Made by a program: the position numbers and the translations under genes. This document shows positions 33,813 through 41,756 of a stretch of DNA of 64,000 bases, one piece after another. The notes beneath the pieces were generated by a model. It did no database searches and was not told the DNA's origin. It was given only the letters and a program-made list of their open reading frames with translations. This stretch comes from CAYWWY01 sp964462525 (GTDB lineage Bacteria > Thermotogota > Thermotogae > MWEM01). Position 1 is the first letter of the stretch, and every line of letters starts with the position of its first letter. The DNA lies in assembly GCA_964462525.1 (NCBI GenBank), contig CAYWWY010000005.1:62001-126000 (forward strand). Direction: 5' to 3'.

Positions 33813-34360
33813 TGATCGATAAACAGACCTTGATCCTCCATATTTGCTGCGCTCCCGACGCAACCATTGCAATCCATCGATTGCGAGACCGGTTTCACTT
33901 GAACGGATTTTTCCCCAACTCAAATATCCATCCCCAAAACGAGTATGATCGGAGAAAAAAAGATGCAAAGCGGCTTTGCGATCAATTTGCTATAGATTGG
34001 GTTGAATCGGAGTATGATCCAGAAAACTGGATAGAAATGGTCCATGGGTTAGAATTGGAGCCGGAAGGAGGAGCGCGTTGTCGGGCATGCATTCATCATA
34101 ATCTCCTACAGACAATTCTTGCTGCCCAAAAACAATCGATTTCCTTTTTTTCGACTACACTACCCACCAGTCCAAAAAAAGATCTTCCCATGATCCAAGA
34201 ACTCGGGGAAACGCTAGCGAAAGAGCGCGGTATGTATTTTGTCTTTGAGCCATTTCGGAAAAAAAACGGGTATCTGAAAAGCATTCAAATGTCCAAAGAA
34301 TTCCAGTTGTATCGGCAAAATTATTGCGGATGCATCTATTCTCGCGAAGCAAAGACATGA
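33812..34360 (+). CDS. queH: Epoxyqueuosine reductase QueH
   Basis: 182 residues. Signatures of the DUF208/QueH family are His-Ile-Cys-Cys-Ala-Pro-Asp near the start, Arg-Cys-Arg-Ala-Cys in the middle, and Asn-Tyr-Cys-Gly-Cys-Ile-Tyr-Ser at the end; the cysteines bind an Fe-S cluster and a further metal. It reduces epoxyqueuosine to queuosine in tRNA, the last step of that modification, replacing QueG. The ATG overlaps the dtd stop (TGATG) with AAGGGG upstream. Confidence 0.92.
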   Translation: MIDKQTLILHICCAPDATIAIHRLRDRFHLNGFFPNSNIHPQNEYDRRKKDAKRLCDQFAIDWVESEYDPENWIEMVHGLELEPEGGARCRACIHHNLLQTILAAQKQSISFFSTTLPTSPKKDLPMIQELGETLAKERGMYFVFEPFRKKNGYLKSIQMSKEFQLYRQNYCGCIYSREAKT

Positions 34361-35256
34361 TCTACCAAGAAACCCTTGTGGTTCATGGATCGCTGGATCT
34401 CGCTTCCACTTTCCTTAGCGGACAATCATTTCGATGGATCCCTTGGGGAAAGTCGTGGGCGGGAGCTGTTGAAAATAGCCTTTGGATCGTGCGCTTTGAT
34501 GAACAAGAAAAGACCCTTAAAGTTCAGAGCAATCAACCCGAATTCCGAGGGCTTCCTCTACGGGAAGGCGTGATCCAATACTTCGGATTGCGCGATTCGA
34601 TCTACTCGATCCAACAAACGATCATAAAACGGTTGAAACAAAAGGGGCACGCGCATTTGATATCCCGATTCCAAGAGATATTCGATTATTCGCCCGGGAT
34701 GCGCGTGTTGCGGCAACCCCCATTTGAGTGCTTGGTCAGCTTTATGCTGTCCGTTCAAAGCACCATCCCTTTGGTCCAACGACGGATTGAGAAAATTGCG
34801 TCCGTTTTTTCGGAAAACTGGCGAACATTATTGGACTTTCAGAGTTATCTGTTTCCTTCCATCCAACAAATGAGCAGCTTGGACGACCGTATGATTCAGA
34901 GAAGCGCGTTGGGATTTCGTTCTCGATGGCTTTTGGAAATGGTTCAGAGTATATCGGACAAAGACCTGGAATCTCTGCATTCCCTATCATTTCCGAGAAA
35001 AATGGATCGCCTTATGTCGATCAAAGGCGTGGGCTGCAAAGTGGCCAGCTGTACCTTGTTGTACGGATACGGAGATCTACGGGCTTTTCCCGTGGATGTA
35101 TGGGTTGCTCGATCCCTCCAAGAGCTTTTTGGCTGGGATGATGTTCCTCATCTTTTGATGGAGAAAGGGATGCATCTTTTTGGAGATGCCGCGGGATATG
35201 CCCAATTGTACCTGTTCCGATATTTTCGGCAAAGAGGAGGGAAAGGCGGCTCCTGA
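34357..35256 (+). CDS. ogg: 8-oxoguanine DNA glycosylase (OGG1-like)
   Basis: 299 residues. The N-terminal OGG-type domain carries Gly-Gln-Ser-Phe-Arg-Trp. The helix-hairpin-helix is Ile-Lys-Gly-Val-Gly-Cys-Lys-Val-Ala-Ser-Cys, with the catalytic Lys in the position of OGG1 Lys249, and Phe-Pro-Val-Asp-Val-Trp supplies the catalytic Asp. It excises oxidised guanine and probably nicks the abasic site. The ATG overlaps the queH stop (ATGA); a longer frame starting at 34324 would overlap queH by 37 bases and is not needed. Confidence 0.9.
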   Translation: MIYQETLVVHGSLDLASTFLSGQSFRWIPWGKSWAGAVENSLWIVRFDEQEKTLKVQSNQPEFRGLPLREGVIQYFGLRDSIYSIQQTIIKRLKQKGHAHLISRFQEIFDYSPGMRVLRQPPFECLVSFMLSVQSTIPLVQRRIEKIASVFSENWRTLLDFQSYLFPSIQQMSSLDDRMIQRSALGFRSRWLLEMVQSISDKDLESLHSLSFPRKMDRLMSIKGVGCKVASCTLLYGYGDLRAFPVDVWVARSLQELFGWDDVPHLLMEKGMHLFGDAAGYAQLYLFRYFRQRGGKGGS

Positions 35257-35690
35257 TGAAGGACTATATCTTATTCGCTTTTTCAGCAAAGATGGAAAAC
35301 ATTCGCTGTGTTCGCGCTGTTACCAGAAGCTTTCTCAAAATGCGTAATGTAAGCGACGGAGAGGTTTTTGACACAGAATTGGCCTTGAATGAAGCCGTCG
35401 CCAATATTATCGAGCATACCTATCAATATGACTCGGGCCAGAAGATCGTTTTTACCCTCTATTGGGATCCCCAGCAGAACAGAGGGGACTTTTTCCTTCG
35501 GGATTTTGGATCCAAGGTAGAAATAGAAAAAATCGCCTCGCGCGCTCTGGATAAGCTGGAGGACCATGGGCTTGGGGTACACATTATTCAAAACCTAATG
35601 CATGGGATGCACTTTGAGAATCACACTATCAAAAAGGGAAATCTTCTGCATCTGTATAAAAACTACAACCCGATCGATGTTCCATTATGA
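35256..35690 (+). CDS. RsbW/SpoIIAB-like ATP-binding regulatory protein
   Basis: 144 residues forming a single GHKL ATPase domain: N box Glu-Leu-Ala-Leu-Asn-Glu-Ala-Val-Ala-Asn-Ile, a G1-type Leu-Arg-Asp-Phe-Gly-Ser segment and Gly-Leu-Gly-Val-His-Ile-Ile. Relatives are serine kinases that bind sigma factors and phosphorylate STAS antagonists. No sigma factor or STAS gene lies in the window, so the partner is unknown. It is coupled to ogg (TGATG) and overlaps trmFO by 4 bases. Confidence 0.82.
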   Translation: MKDYILFAFSAKMENIRCVRAVTRSFLKMRNVSDGEVFDTELALNEAVANIIEHTYQYDSGQKIVFTLYWDPQQNRGDFFLRDFGSKVEIEKIASRALDKLEDHGLGVHIIQNLMHGMHFENHTIKKGNLLHLYKNYNPIDVPL

Positions 35691-37015
35691 ACCAGACAAA
35701 CAGGATTATTCGTGTTATCGGAGGCGGACTCGCGGGGTGTGAAGCTGCGCTGTTTCTTTCAAACCGAGGATGGAAGGTCCGTTTATCCGAGATGAGGCCG
35801 CGTCAGATGACTCCCGCTCATCAGACCGCAGGATTGGCTGAGTTGGTCTGTTCGAATTCTTTGAAATCCCAAAGAACAGATCACGCCAGTGGTTTATTGA
35901 AAGAAGAGTTAACGATGCTCGGTTGCCAGTTATTACAGATCGCAAGAGAGTGCGCAATTCCTTCGGGCGACGCTTTGGCGGTGGATCGCTCTCATTTTAG
36001 TCGATTGGTTGAACAAGCAATCTGGGAATCGGGAATACAAAGGATAACAGAAACCATTTCATCCATTCCGGAAGAATGGGTCGAACAGGATGTCGTTATT
36101 ATTGCAACGGGTCCGTTGACAACAGAAAACTTGATGAATCATCTGCAGGAATGGTTGGGAGAAGCCCAAAGCTATTTTTTTGACGCCATCGCTCCCATTC
36201 TTGAGAGCAATAGCCTGGACCAACGGTTTGCTTTTCGAGCGAATCGACATGATAACACAACCGGAACAGGAGATTACTGGAATTGCCCTTTGGATGAGTC
36301 GCAGTATCATAAGTTGGTCGATGCTTTGGTTCAAGCGGAACGGGTCGAGGTTCGGGGATTCGAGCGATCGCGATTGTTTGAACGGTGTCAACCCGTTGAA
36401 GAAATTGCGAGAAGTGGTTTGGACGCTTTGCGATTTGGTCCGATGCGCCCGATCGGATTGTATGACCCAAAAACTGGCAAACAGCCCTATGCAGTTGTCC
36501 AATTGCGATCCGAAGATAGTTCGGGTCGGATGGTCAATATGGTGGGCTTTCAAACACGTTTGAAGTGGAGCGAGCAAAAAAGGGTGTTCCGAATGATTCC
36601 AGCGCTTCATTCTGCTGAGTTTTGCCGTTTCGGGGTGATGCATCGGAATGCGTATATTCAGTCAAATGGTCAATTCAAATTGAATTTTTCTCACCAAACC
36701 CACCCGTCCCTTTTTTTCTGCGGTCAAATCAGCGGTGTGGAAGGTTATGTGGAAAGCATTGCAAGCGGATGGTATGTCGGGATGCAAATCGATCGGCGGT
36801 TACGTGGATTGCCCGCAATCGAGCTTCCTGAAGAAACGCTTATGGGCAGTTTGTTCCGATATCTGTTGACAACACCCGATGCAAAACCTATGTACGCGAA
36901 TTTCGGGTTGCTTCCCGAAATCCGAGCGCCGAAAAAAGAGCAAAGAAAGAAAAAGGCAACGCGGGCGTTAGAGGCTTTGGAACAGTGGATTCGACTCGAA
37001 CCGATGAATGAATAG
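35687..37015 (+). CDS. trmFO: tRNA (uracil-54-C5)-methyltransferase, folate- and FAD-dependent
   Basis: 442 residues. The N-terminal dinucleotide-binding motif is Val-Ile-Gly-Gly-Gly-Leu-Ala-Gly-Cys-Glu-Ala-Ala, followed by Glu-Met-Arg-Pro and Glu-Leu-Val-Cys-Ser-Asn-Ser, and later Phe-Cys-Gly-Gln-Ile-Ser-Gly-Val-Glu-Gly-Tyr. The enzyme uses methylenetetrahydrofolate and reduced FAD to make ribothymidine at position 54 of tRNA, replacing TrmA. It is followed by thyX, a second methylenetetrahydrofolate- and FAD-dependent uracil methylase. Confidence 0.96.
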   Translation: MNQTNRIIRVIGGGLAGCEAALFLSNRGWKVRLSEMRPRQMTPAHQTAGLAELVCSNSLKSQRTDHASGLLKEELTMLGCQLLQIARECAIPSGDALAVDRSHFSRLVEQAIWESGIQRITETISSIPEEWVEQDVVIIATGPLTTENLMNHLQEWLGEAQSYFFDAIAPILESNSLDQRFAFRANRHDNTTGTGDYWNCPLDESQYHKLVDALVQAERVEVRGFERSRLFERCQPVEEIARSGLDALRFGPMRPIGLYDPKTGKQPYAVVQLRSEDSSGRMVNMVGFQTRLKWSEQKRVFRMIPALHSAEFCRFGVMHRNAYIQSNGQFKLNFSHQTHPSLFFCGQISGVEGYVESIASGWYVGMQIDRRLRGLPAIELPEETLMGSLFRYLLTTPDAKPMYANFGLLPEIRAPKKEQRKKKATRALEALEQWIRLEPMNE

Positions 37016-37029
37016 GAGGGGTACGGTTG

Positions 37030-37743
37030 ATGGAGCATTCTTGGGTAACACCGGTCTTGGACCATGGTTTCGTTGAATTGGTCGAAAGCATGGGTTCTGA
37101 TCTTCGCGCTGTTGAGGCTGCTCGGGTTTCGTTTCAAAAAGGGCTCTCTTCGAAAAGGAGAGATCGAGCGTTGATTGATTATCTTATGGAGCATAACCAT
37201 TTATCTCCTTTTGAACATATTGTATTCACGTTTCGCATAAAAACCCCGCTTTTTGTGGCTCGTCAATGGTTGCGGCATCGAATTGCGAGTGTGAACGAGA
37301 TCAGCCAACGGTATTCCGAAATGGAAGAAGAATTCTATATTCCCGATGCAATCCGGGGAAGGGACCCGGTCAATCATCAAGGGAGTGTGCCAATCGAAGA
37401 CCCAGCGCTTCAGGATTGGTACATCCAAACAGTGCAAAATACCTCGCATTCATCCTATCGATCCTATCACGAAGCGCTTGAGAAAGGAATATCCCGAGAA
37501 ATGGCGCGGATTATCCTTCCTCTGAATTTGTATACCCAATGGATGTGGACCGTCAATCTGAGGAGTCTGATGAATTTCCTTTCGCTTCGGGCTGATTCCC
37601 ATGCGCAGTGGGAGATCCAGCAGTATGCGCAAGCGATTGCGCGTTTTGTTGAACGAACGTGTCCGTGGAGCTACACATCCTTTTTGGCGTACCAGTATCA
37701 AGGAGATCGATTACAGAATCAACAGGAGCGTGATGGCCGATGA
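37030..37743 (+). CDS. thyX: Flavin-dependent thymidylate synthase
   Basis: 237 residues. The ThyX signature Arg-His-Arg-Ile-Ala-Ser-Val-Asn-Glu-Ile-Ser-Gln-Arg-Tyr is intact, with Ser in the Ser-Leu-Arg-Ala context near the C-terminus. It makes dTMP from dUMP with methylenetetrahydrofolate, FAD and NADPH and regenerates tetrahydrofolate, so the cell need not have a ThyA-DHFR cycle. The start is ATG at 37030 (GGAGGGG upstream); a TTG directly before it is possible. It overlaps the DRTGG gene (ATGA). Confidence 0.96.
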   Translation: MEHSWVTPVLDHGFVELVESMGSDLRAVEAARVSFQKGLSSKRRDRALIDYLMEHNHLSPFEHIVFTFRIKTPLFVARQWLRHRIASVNEISQRYSEMEEEFYIPDAIRGRDPVNHQGSVPIEDPALQDWYIQTVQNTSHSSYRSYHEALEKGISREMARIILPLNLYTQWMWTVNLRSLMNFLSLRADSHAQWEIQQYAQAIARFVERTCPWSYTSFLAYQYQGDRLQNQQERDGR

Positions 37744-38093
37744 AGTTGAAAGAAATTGCCTCAATACTCAACGGCAAGGTTCTTTCGTGCCCGGAGAAAG
37801 TGGAAGACCTGGAAATCGAACGAGTCGGGGCGGCGGATATGATGAGCGATGTTCTTGCCTTTGCTCAGCCTGGAATGTTGCTTATCACAGGCTTGAATAC
37901 GACGCAGGTTGTTCGGACAGCAAGCATTGTGGGGATATCTGCCGTGGTGATTGTGCGGAAAAAGATGGTACCTGAGGAAACCATACAGGCAGCCAACCTC
38001 TTTGGGCTTCCAGTCATTCATTCTCCTTTGACCATGTACACTGCTTGTGGGAAACTGTATGAGCAATCCATCAAAGACCTATATGCCATCTGA
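37740..38093 (+). CDS. DRTGG domain protein
   Basis: 117 residues matching the stand-alone DRTGG domain, with its predicted alpha/beta pattern and the central Pro-Gly-Met-Leu-Leu-Ile-Thr-Gly-Leu segment. In Clostridia and Thermotogota such proteins are encoded beside CBS/ATPase proteins, PHP phosphatases and hydrogenase subunits; their biochemical role is undefined. Here it sits between thyX and a CBS-ATPase gene, reproducing part of that conserved group. Confidence 0.78.
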   Translation: MKLKEIASILNGKVLSCPEKVEDLEIERVGAADMMSDVLAFAQPGMLLITGLNTTQVVRTASIVGISAVVIVRKKMVPEETIQAANLFGLPVIHSPLTMYTACGKLYEQSIKDLYAI

Positions 38094-38122
38094 ACGGTCA
38101 TTTGAGAATGGGAGGAAGTCCT

Positions 38123-39058
38123 GTGCAGAAGACCATTGAACATCTGATCGATCAGTTGCAGTCGATCTTCAAAGACTTAACCGCAAAAGACATAATGGTG
38201 ACCAATGTCATCCGGATTTCCCCGGAACGAACCCTTGAACAAGCCAAAGAGCTCATGCGCCTCAAAAAGATTTCTGGATTGGTTGTGATGGAAAAAGAGC
38301 GGATGGTCGGAATCGTAAGCATTGAAGATATTATCCATGCCTTGGAAAAAAACCGGATCCATGAGCCAGTCGCTCGTCATATGACCCTTCGCGTGGTTTC
38401 TTTACAAGAGGACGAACATCTACCCCAGATCTTTGAAAAGTTCAACCGGTACCGGTTTGGTCGATTCCCGGTTCTGAATGACGAAAAACGATTGGTTGGG
38501 ATTATTACAAAAGAAGATATTCTTCGCGGAATTTTGGAGAAATTCCGAGTGTTGTATGTGCGGGATTTGCGCAGACAGAATGTCTTGGAAGGGGAGATGA
38601 CCAATCACTCCCTGATCACAGGAGAAGAAATTAACAAATCGGGGGCAGAGTTTGTCTTTCCGATCGATTATGCAGATGTAACCCTTGCGGGGATAGGGGC
38701 GGCTCGACTCAAAGATTTTTTGCTGGGGAAAGGAATTCCTGAAGAGATTGTCCGGAAGGTGGCGATCGCCACCTACGAGGCGGAAACGAACGTAGTCATT
38801 CACAGCAGCAGTTCGGGAACCATCTATTGCTTTCCCTATGAAAGCTACATCCGCGTCCGTGTCGAAGACCAGGGGAATGGCATCGAAGATGTGGACAAAG
38901 CGATGCAGGAAGGATGGACCACAGCCACCGATCAGATCCGAGAGATGGGGTTTGGAGCGGGCATGGGCATTCCGAACATGCAACGGTATTCGGACAAAAT
39001 GGTGATCGTATCCGAATCGGGAAAGGGTGTTATTGTCGAAATGCAGTTCTTTTTGTGA
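38123..39058 (+). CDS. CBS-pair protein with C-terminal GHKL ATPase domain
   Basis: 311 residues: two CBS domains (about 20-75 and 80-135), a linker, and an RsbW-like ATPase domain (about 200-311) with N-box Tyr-Glu-Ala-Glu-Thr-Asn and G-box Val-Glu-Asp-Gln-Gly-Asn-Gly-Ile. The CBS pair probably senses an adenine nucleotide and controls the ATPase or kinase part. The GTG start has GGGAGGAAG 4 bases upstream; an upstream ATG frame adds only a few codons. With the RsbW-like gene and DRTGG gene it suggests partner-switching control in the same operon as rsh. Confidence 0.82.
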   Translation: MQKTIEHLIDQLQSIFKDLTAKDIMVTNVIRISPERTLEQAKELMRLKKISGLVVMEKERMVGIVSIEDIIHALEKNRIHEPVARHMTLRVVSLQEDEHLPQIFEKFNRYRFGRFPVLNDEKRLVGIITKEDILRGILEKFRVLYVRDLRRQNVLEGEMTNHSLITGEEINKSGAEFVFPIDYADVTLAGIGAARLKDFLLGKGIPEEIVRKVAIATYEAETNVVIHSSSSGTIYCFPYESYIRVRVEDQGNGIEDVDKAMQEGWTTATDQIREMGFGAGMGIPNMQRYSDKMVIVSESGKGVIVEMQFFL

Positions 39059-39067
39059 ACTTTCATC

Positions 39068-39096
39068 TTGACAATGAAGGCACCTTTATGATAAAC
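39068..39096 (+). promoter_or_regulatory. Promoter of the peptide transporter operon
   Basis: Consensus TTGACA at 39068-39073, then 16-17 bases to a poor -10 (GATAAA/ATAAAC), about 90 bases before the solute-binding protein. Confidence 0.55.
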
Positions 39097-39184
39097 TGGT
39101 ACCTAGGAAACAACACAACCTCAAGGGCTTTTTCGGTAATCCGAAGAAAAGGTCTGCGAGGAACTTGAAAGGGGGAAATGGTAC

Positions 39185-41683
39185 ATGCAGAAGAAAGCAA
39201 TGTGGTTGGTAATTGCTCTGACGGTTATTATGAGCGTGATGGCGATTGCCCAGGTGAAAGGACCAATCCCTGATGTAGTCTACGTCAACGTTAAAATGAC
39301 CCAGGATGTAGGGATCAAAGACGCCGCGGAAGGCCTTACCGACATCTTCTTGTGGGGTGTCGACGCTTCCGTATTCTTGTCAACAGACCCTGCCGACCGA
39401 GACAAGCTGGAGGTATACGCAATTCCATCCGGTTACTCCAACCTCCAGGTCAACCCAATTCCCAACAAAGCGCCCTACCAGGTTCAGGTTGGGGACAAGA
39501 CCTACTTCAATCCATTTGCCATCCAGGATATTCGATTTGCGATGAACTTCCTGCTCAGTAGAAAGCATATCGTGGACGAAATCCAGTTGGGAACCGGCGG
39601 ACCAATGTACAACGTCGTTGTCCCTGTCAACCCCGGCACCTATCGCTACAACCTGATTAAAGACAAGTATGGGATTACAGCAGAAGGGGACGAAGCCAAA
39701 GGGCTCCGCGACATTGAAGAGGCTATGAAAAAAGCCGCCGCTTTGCCCGAGAACCAGGGCCGCTTGGTCAAAGGCGCCCAGTATTGGGAATTCGATGGCG
39801 AACCAGTCACGCTTCGCTTCTTGATTCGTTCCGAAGACGATCGCCTGAGGGTAGGCGCGTACGTCTCGCAACAGCTGGAAAAGGCTGGCATCCGAGTGGA
39901 ACAGCTGATCCGCGACCGCGTGGCGATCAGCCAATGGTATGGGCAAAACCCAGCCGATTACCAGTACAACATGTACACCGAAGGGTGGGGCCTCACCGCG
40001 ACGGTCCGATGGCATGACGCCAGCATTTCTCAGATGTATGCTTCTTGGTATTTGCCCTATATGCCCGGTGGAAACCGCCCCGGGGATTGGAACTACACCC
40101 CCGAGAGAATCAACGAGCTCACGTATGCGACGGTCAACGGCCAGTTCCTGACCGAAGAAGATTACTGGGATTTGATCCTGGAAGCAAATGAACTAGGACT
40201 TCAGGATTCTGTTCGAATCTATCTGGTCTACCAGACCGACTTTTACGCCACCAACAAAGACCGATTCTTGAACCGCTTCCTGTATGGGGTTGGAAACGGT
40301 CCGGACCGATGGACCTTCCGCTCTGCCAATACTGCTGACAAAGTCCTTCGAATCACACAGTTCTCTGCCCGAGGAACTCTCTTCGCCGGAGCGTGGGACC
40401 CTGTCGGAACAGACGGATTCTCTGACGTATATGTCGGATACCTTTCGGACCCCTGCTGGGACCTGATGACCGCAATCCATCCCGGAACCGGAGAGTACAT
40501 CGGCGTGGTTGCACAATGGGATCTGGATGATCTGATCACAGACGTTAGTCTGGATGCGGAAGGTAATATGGTAGCTGGAGTGCCTGTTCCAGCGGATGCA
40601 GTTCTTTTTAACCCCTATACCAAGAAATTTGAACCCGTCGGACCTGGCCTGACGTCTTTTTCTCAGTGTACCTACAACCTGATGCCCATGAACTGGCATC
40701 ATGGAAGACGAATTACACAGACCGATATGCTTTATGTCAACCAGTTCATCTACACCTGGATGACCAAGACATCGGATGATGACCCCTTCTATGACCATCC
40801 ATACTCGGTCAGCGTGGCCCCCGGGTATGACCGGTACAAAGGCTTCAAAATCAACCCCGATGGAAGCGTAACCGTGTGGTATGACTTCTTCTTTGCCCCC
40901 GACCCCGACCGAATTGCCGCCAATGGTGTAGGATTGGTTACCTTGTCAGCGACCGGCAGAAGCGCGGGCCCCATTCCATGGGAAATCTACGAAGCGTTAG
41001 CCCTTCTGGTCGTGGAAGGTGGAGCAGACGGACAAACATGGAGCTTTACACGAAGCCCAGATGTGGAACAAGTTGACCTTCTTGCACCTCGTTGTGTTCG
41101 GGATATCCTCTGGAAACTCATGGATATGAGAGCCCGATGGCATGTCCCCGCCGGTATGGAAGCGTATATCTCTCCAACCGAAGCACGCGAAGCCTATGAC
41201 CTTGCGATTCAATGGATCAACGAAAAAGGTCATGCATTCATCTCCAATGGCGCTTTCTATATCCAAAACTATGACGCCAACACCAACTTTATGGAACTGC
41301 GCGCCAACCGAGATCCTCTCTATCCCTGGACACCTGACTATTGGCCAAACAGACTTTCAGTCACAAGGCCCATGATTGAAGCGATTGAATTGCCCTTCAT
41401 GGTGACCCGTGGCCAGGATGTCGATGTGTCTGTACAGGTATTTGAAGTGGAATACCCAGAGACCGATCTGACACCGACCAGCCAGGCTTCAGTACGTGTC
41501 ATCCTCTTGGCCCCCGATTTCGAGGAAGAAGTCCCAGCAACGATGGTCGCCCCTGGTGTATTCGAAGCAGTGATTCCGGGTAGCGTGACCGACAAACTAG
41601 TACCGGGCGAGTATAACATTCTTGCGCTTGCCAAGATTGGTGAAGTTGAAACCAGTTCTGTGGAGACACTTTTGGTATTCTAA
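39185..41683 (+). CDS. Peptide ABC transporter substrate-binding protein (SBP family 5)
   Basis: 832 residues with a typical signal peptide (basic start, hydrophobic core, Ala-x-Ala near 22). The segments usual for family 5 binding proteins are present but in unusual order: the Asp-Ile-Arg-Phe-Ala-Met-Asn-Phe-Leu-Leu-Ser-Arg block lies near residue 120, whereas the Trp-His-His-Gly-Arg-Arg-Ile-Thr block lies near 510. A C-terminal domain of about 90 residues with beta-rich sequence follows. It probably captures oligopeptides outside the membrane for the permease and ATPases that follow. Codon use is shifted to GAC, AAC, TAC and CGC, suggesting very high expression. No lipobox cysteine is seen. 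Confidence 0.87.
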   Translation: MQKKAMWLVIALTVIMSVMAIAQVKGPIPDVVYVNVKMTQDVGIKDAAEGLTDIFLWGVDASVFLSTDPADRDKLEVYAIPSGYSNLQVNPIPNKAPYQVQVGDKTYFNPFAIQDIRFAMNFLLSRKHIVDEIQLGTGGPMYNVVVPVNPGTYRYNLIKDKYGITAEGDEAKGLRDIEEAMKKAAALPENQGRLVKGAQYWEFDGEPVTLRFLIRSEDDRLRVGAYVSQQLEKAGIRVEQLIRDRVAISQWYGQNPADYQYNMYTEGWGLTATVRWHDASISQMYASWYLPYMPGGNRPGDWNYTPERINELTYATVNGQFLTEEDYWDLILEANELGLQDSVRIYLVYQTDFYATNKDRFLNRFLYGVGNGPDRWTFRSANTADKVLRITQFSARGTLFAGAWDPVGTDGFSDVYVGYLSDPCWDLMTAIHPGTGEYIGVVAQWDLDDLITDVSLDAEGNMVAGVPVPADAVLFNPYTKKFEPVGPGLTSFSQCTYNLMPMNWHHGRRITQTDMLYVNQFIYTWMTKTSDDDPFYDHPYSVSVAPGYDRYKGFKINPDGSVTVWYDFFFAPDPDRIAANGVGLVTLSATGRSAGPIPWEIYEALALLVVEGGADGQTWSFTRSPDVEQVDLLAPRCVRDILWKLMDMRARWHVPAGMEAYISPTEAREAYDLAIQWINEKGHAFISNGAFYIQNYDANTNFMELRANRDPLYPWTPDYWPNRLSVTRPMIEAIELPFMVTRGQDVDVSVQVFEVEYPETDLTPTSQASVRVILLAPDFEEEVPATMVAPGVFEAVIPGSVTDKLVPGEYNILALAKIGEVETSSVETLLVF

Positions 41684-41698
41684 AGAACGCGTACTAGA

Positions 41699-41737
41699 GT
41701 AGCACCTTCCTTCGGGAAGGTGCTACTATTTTCTTTT
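41699..41737 (+). terminator. Strong hairpin between binding protein and permease genes
   Basis: A perfect 12-bp stem (GTAGCACCTTCC/GGAAGGTGCTAC) with a TTCG tetraloop and a T-rich tail. Because the permease start follows 20 bases later, it probably terminates only part of the transcripts and stabilises the binding-protein mRNA. Confidence 0.8.
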
Positions 41738-41756
41738 CGGAGGTTGATAAGGGACC

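Noticed and set aside
39380..40015. Long antisense frames within the binding-protein gene
   Set aside because: Composition shadows of a highly biased coding sequence; no ribosome sites or similarity.
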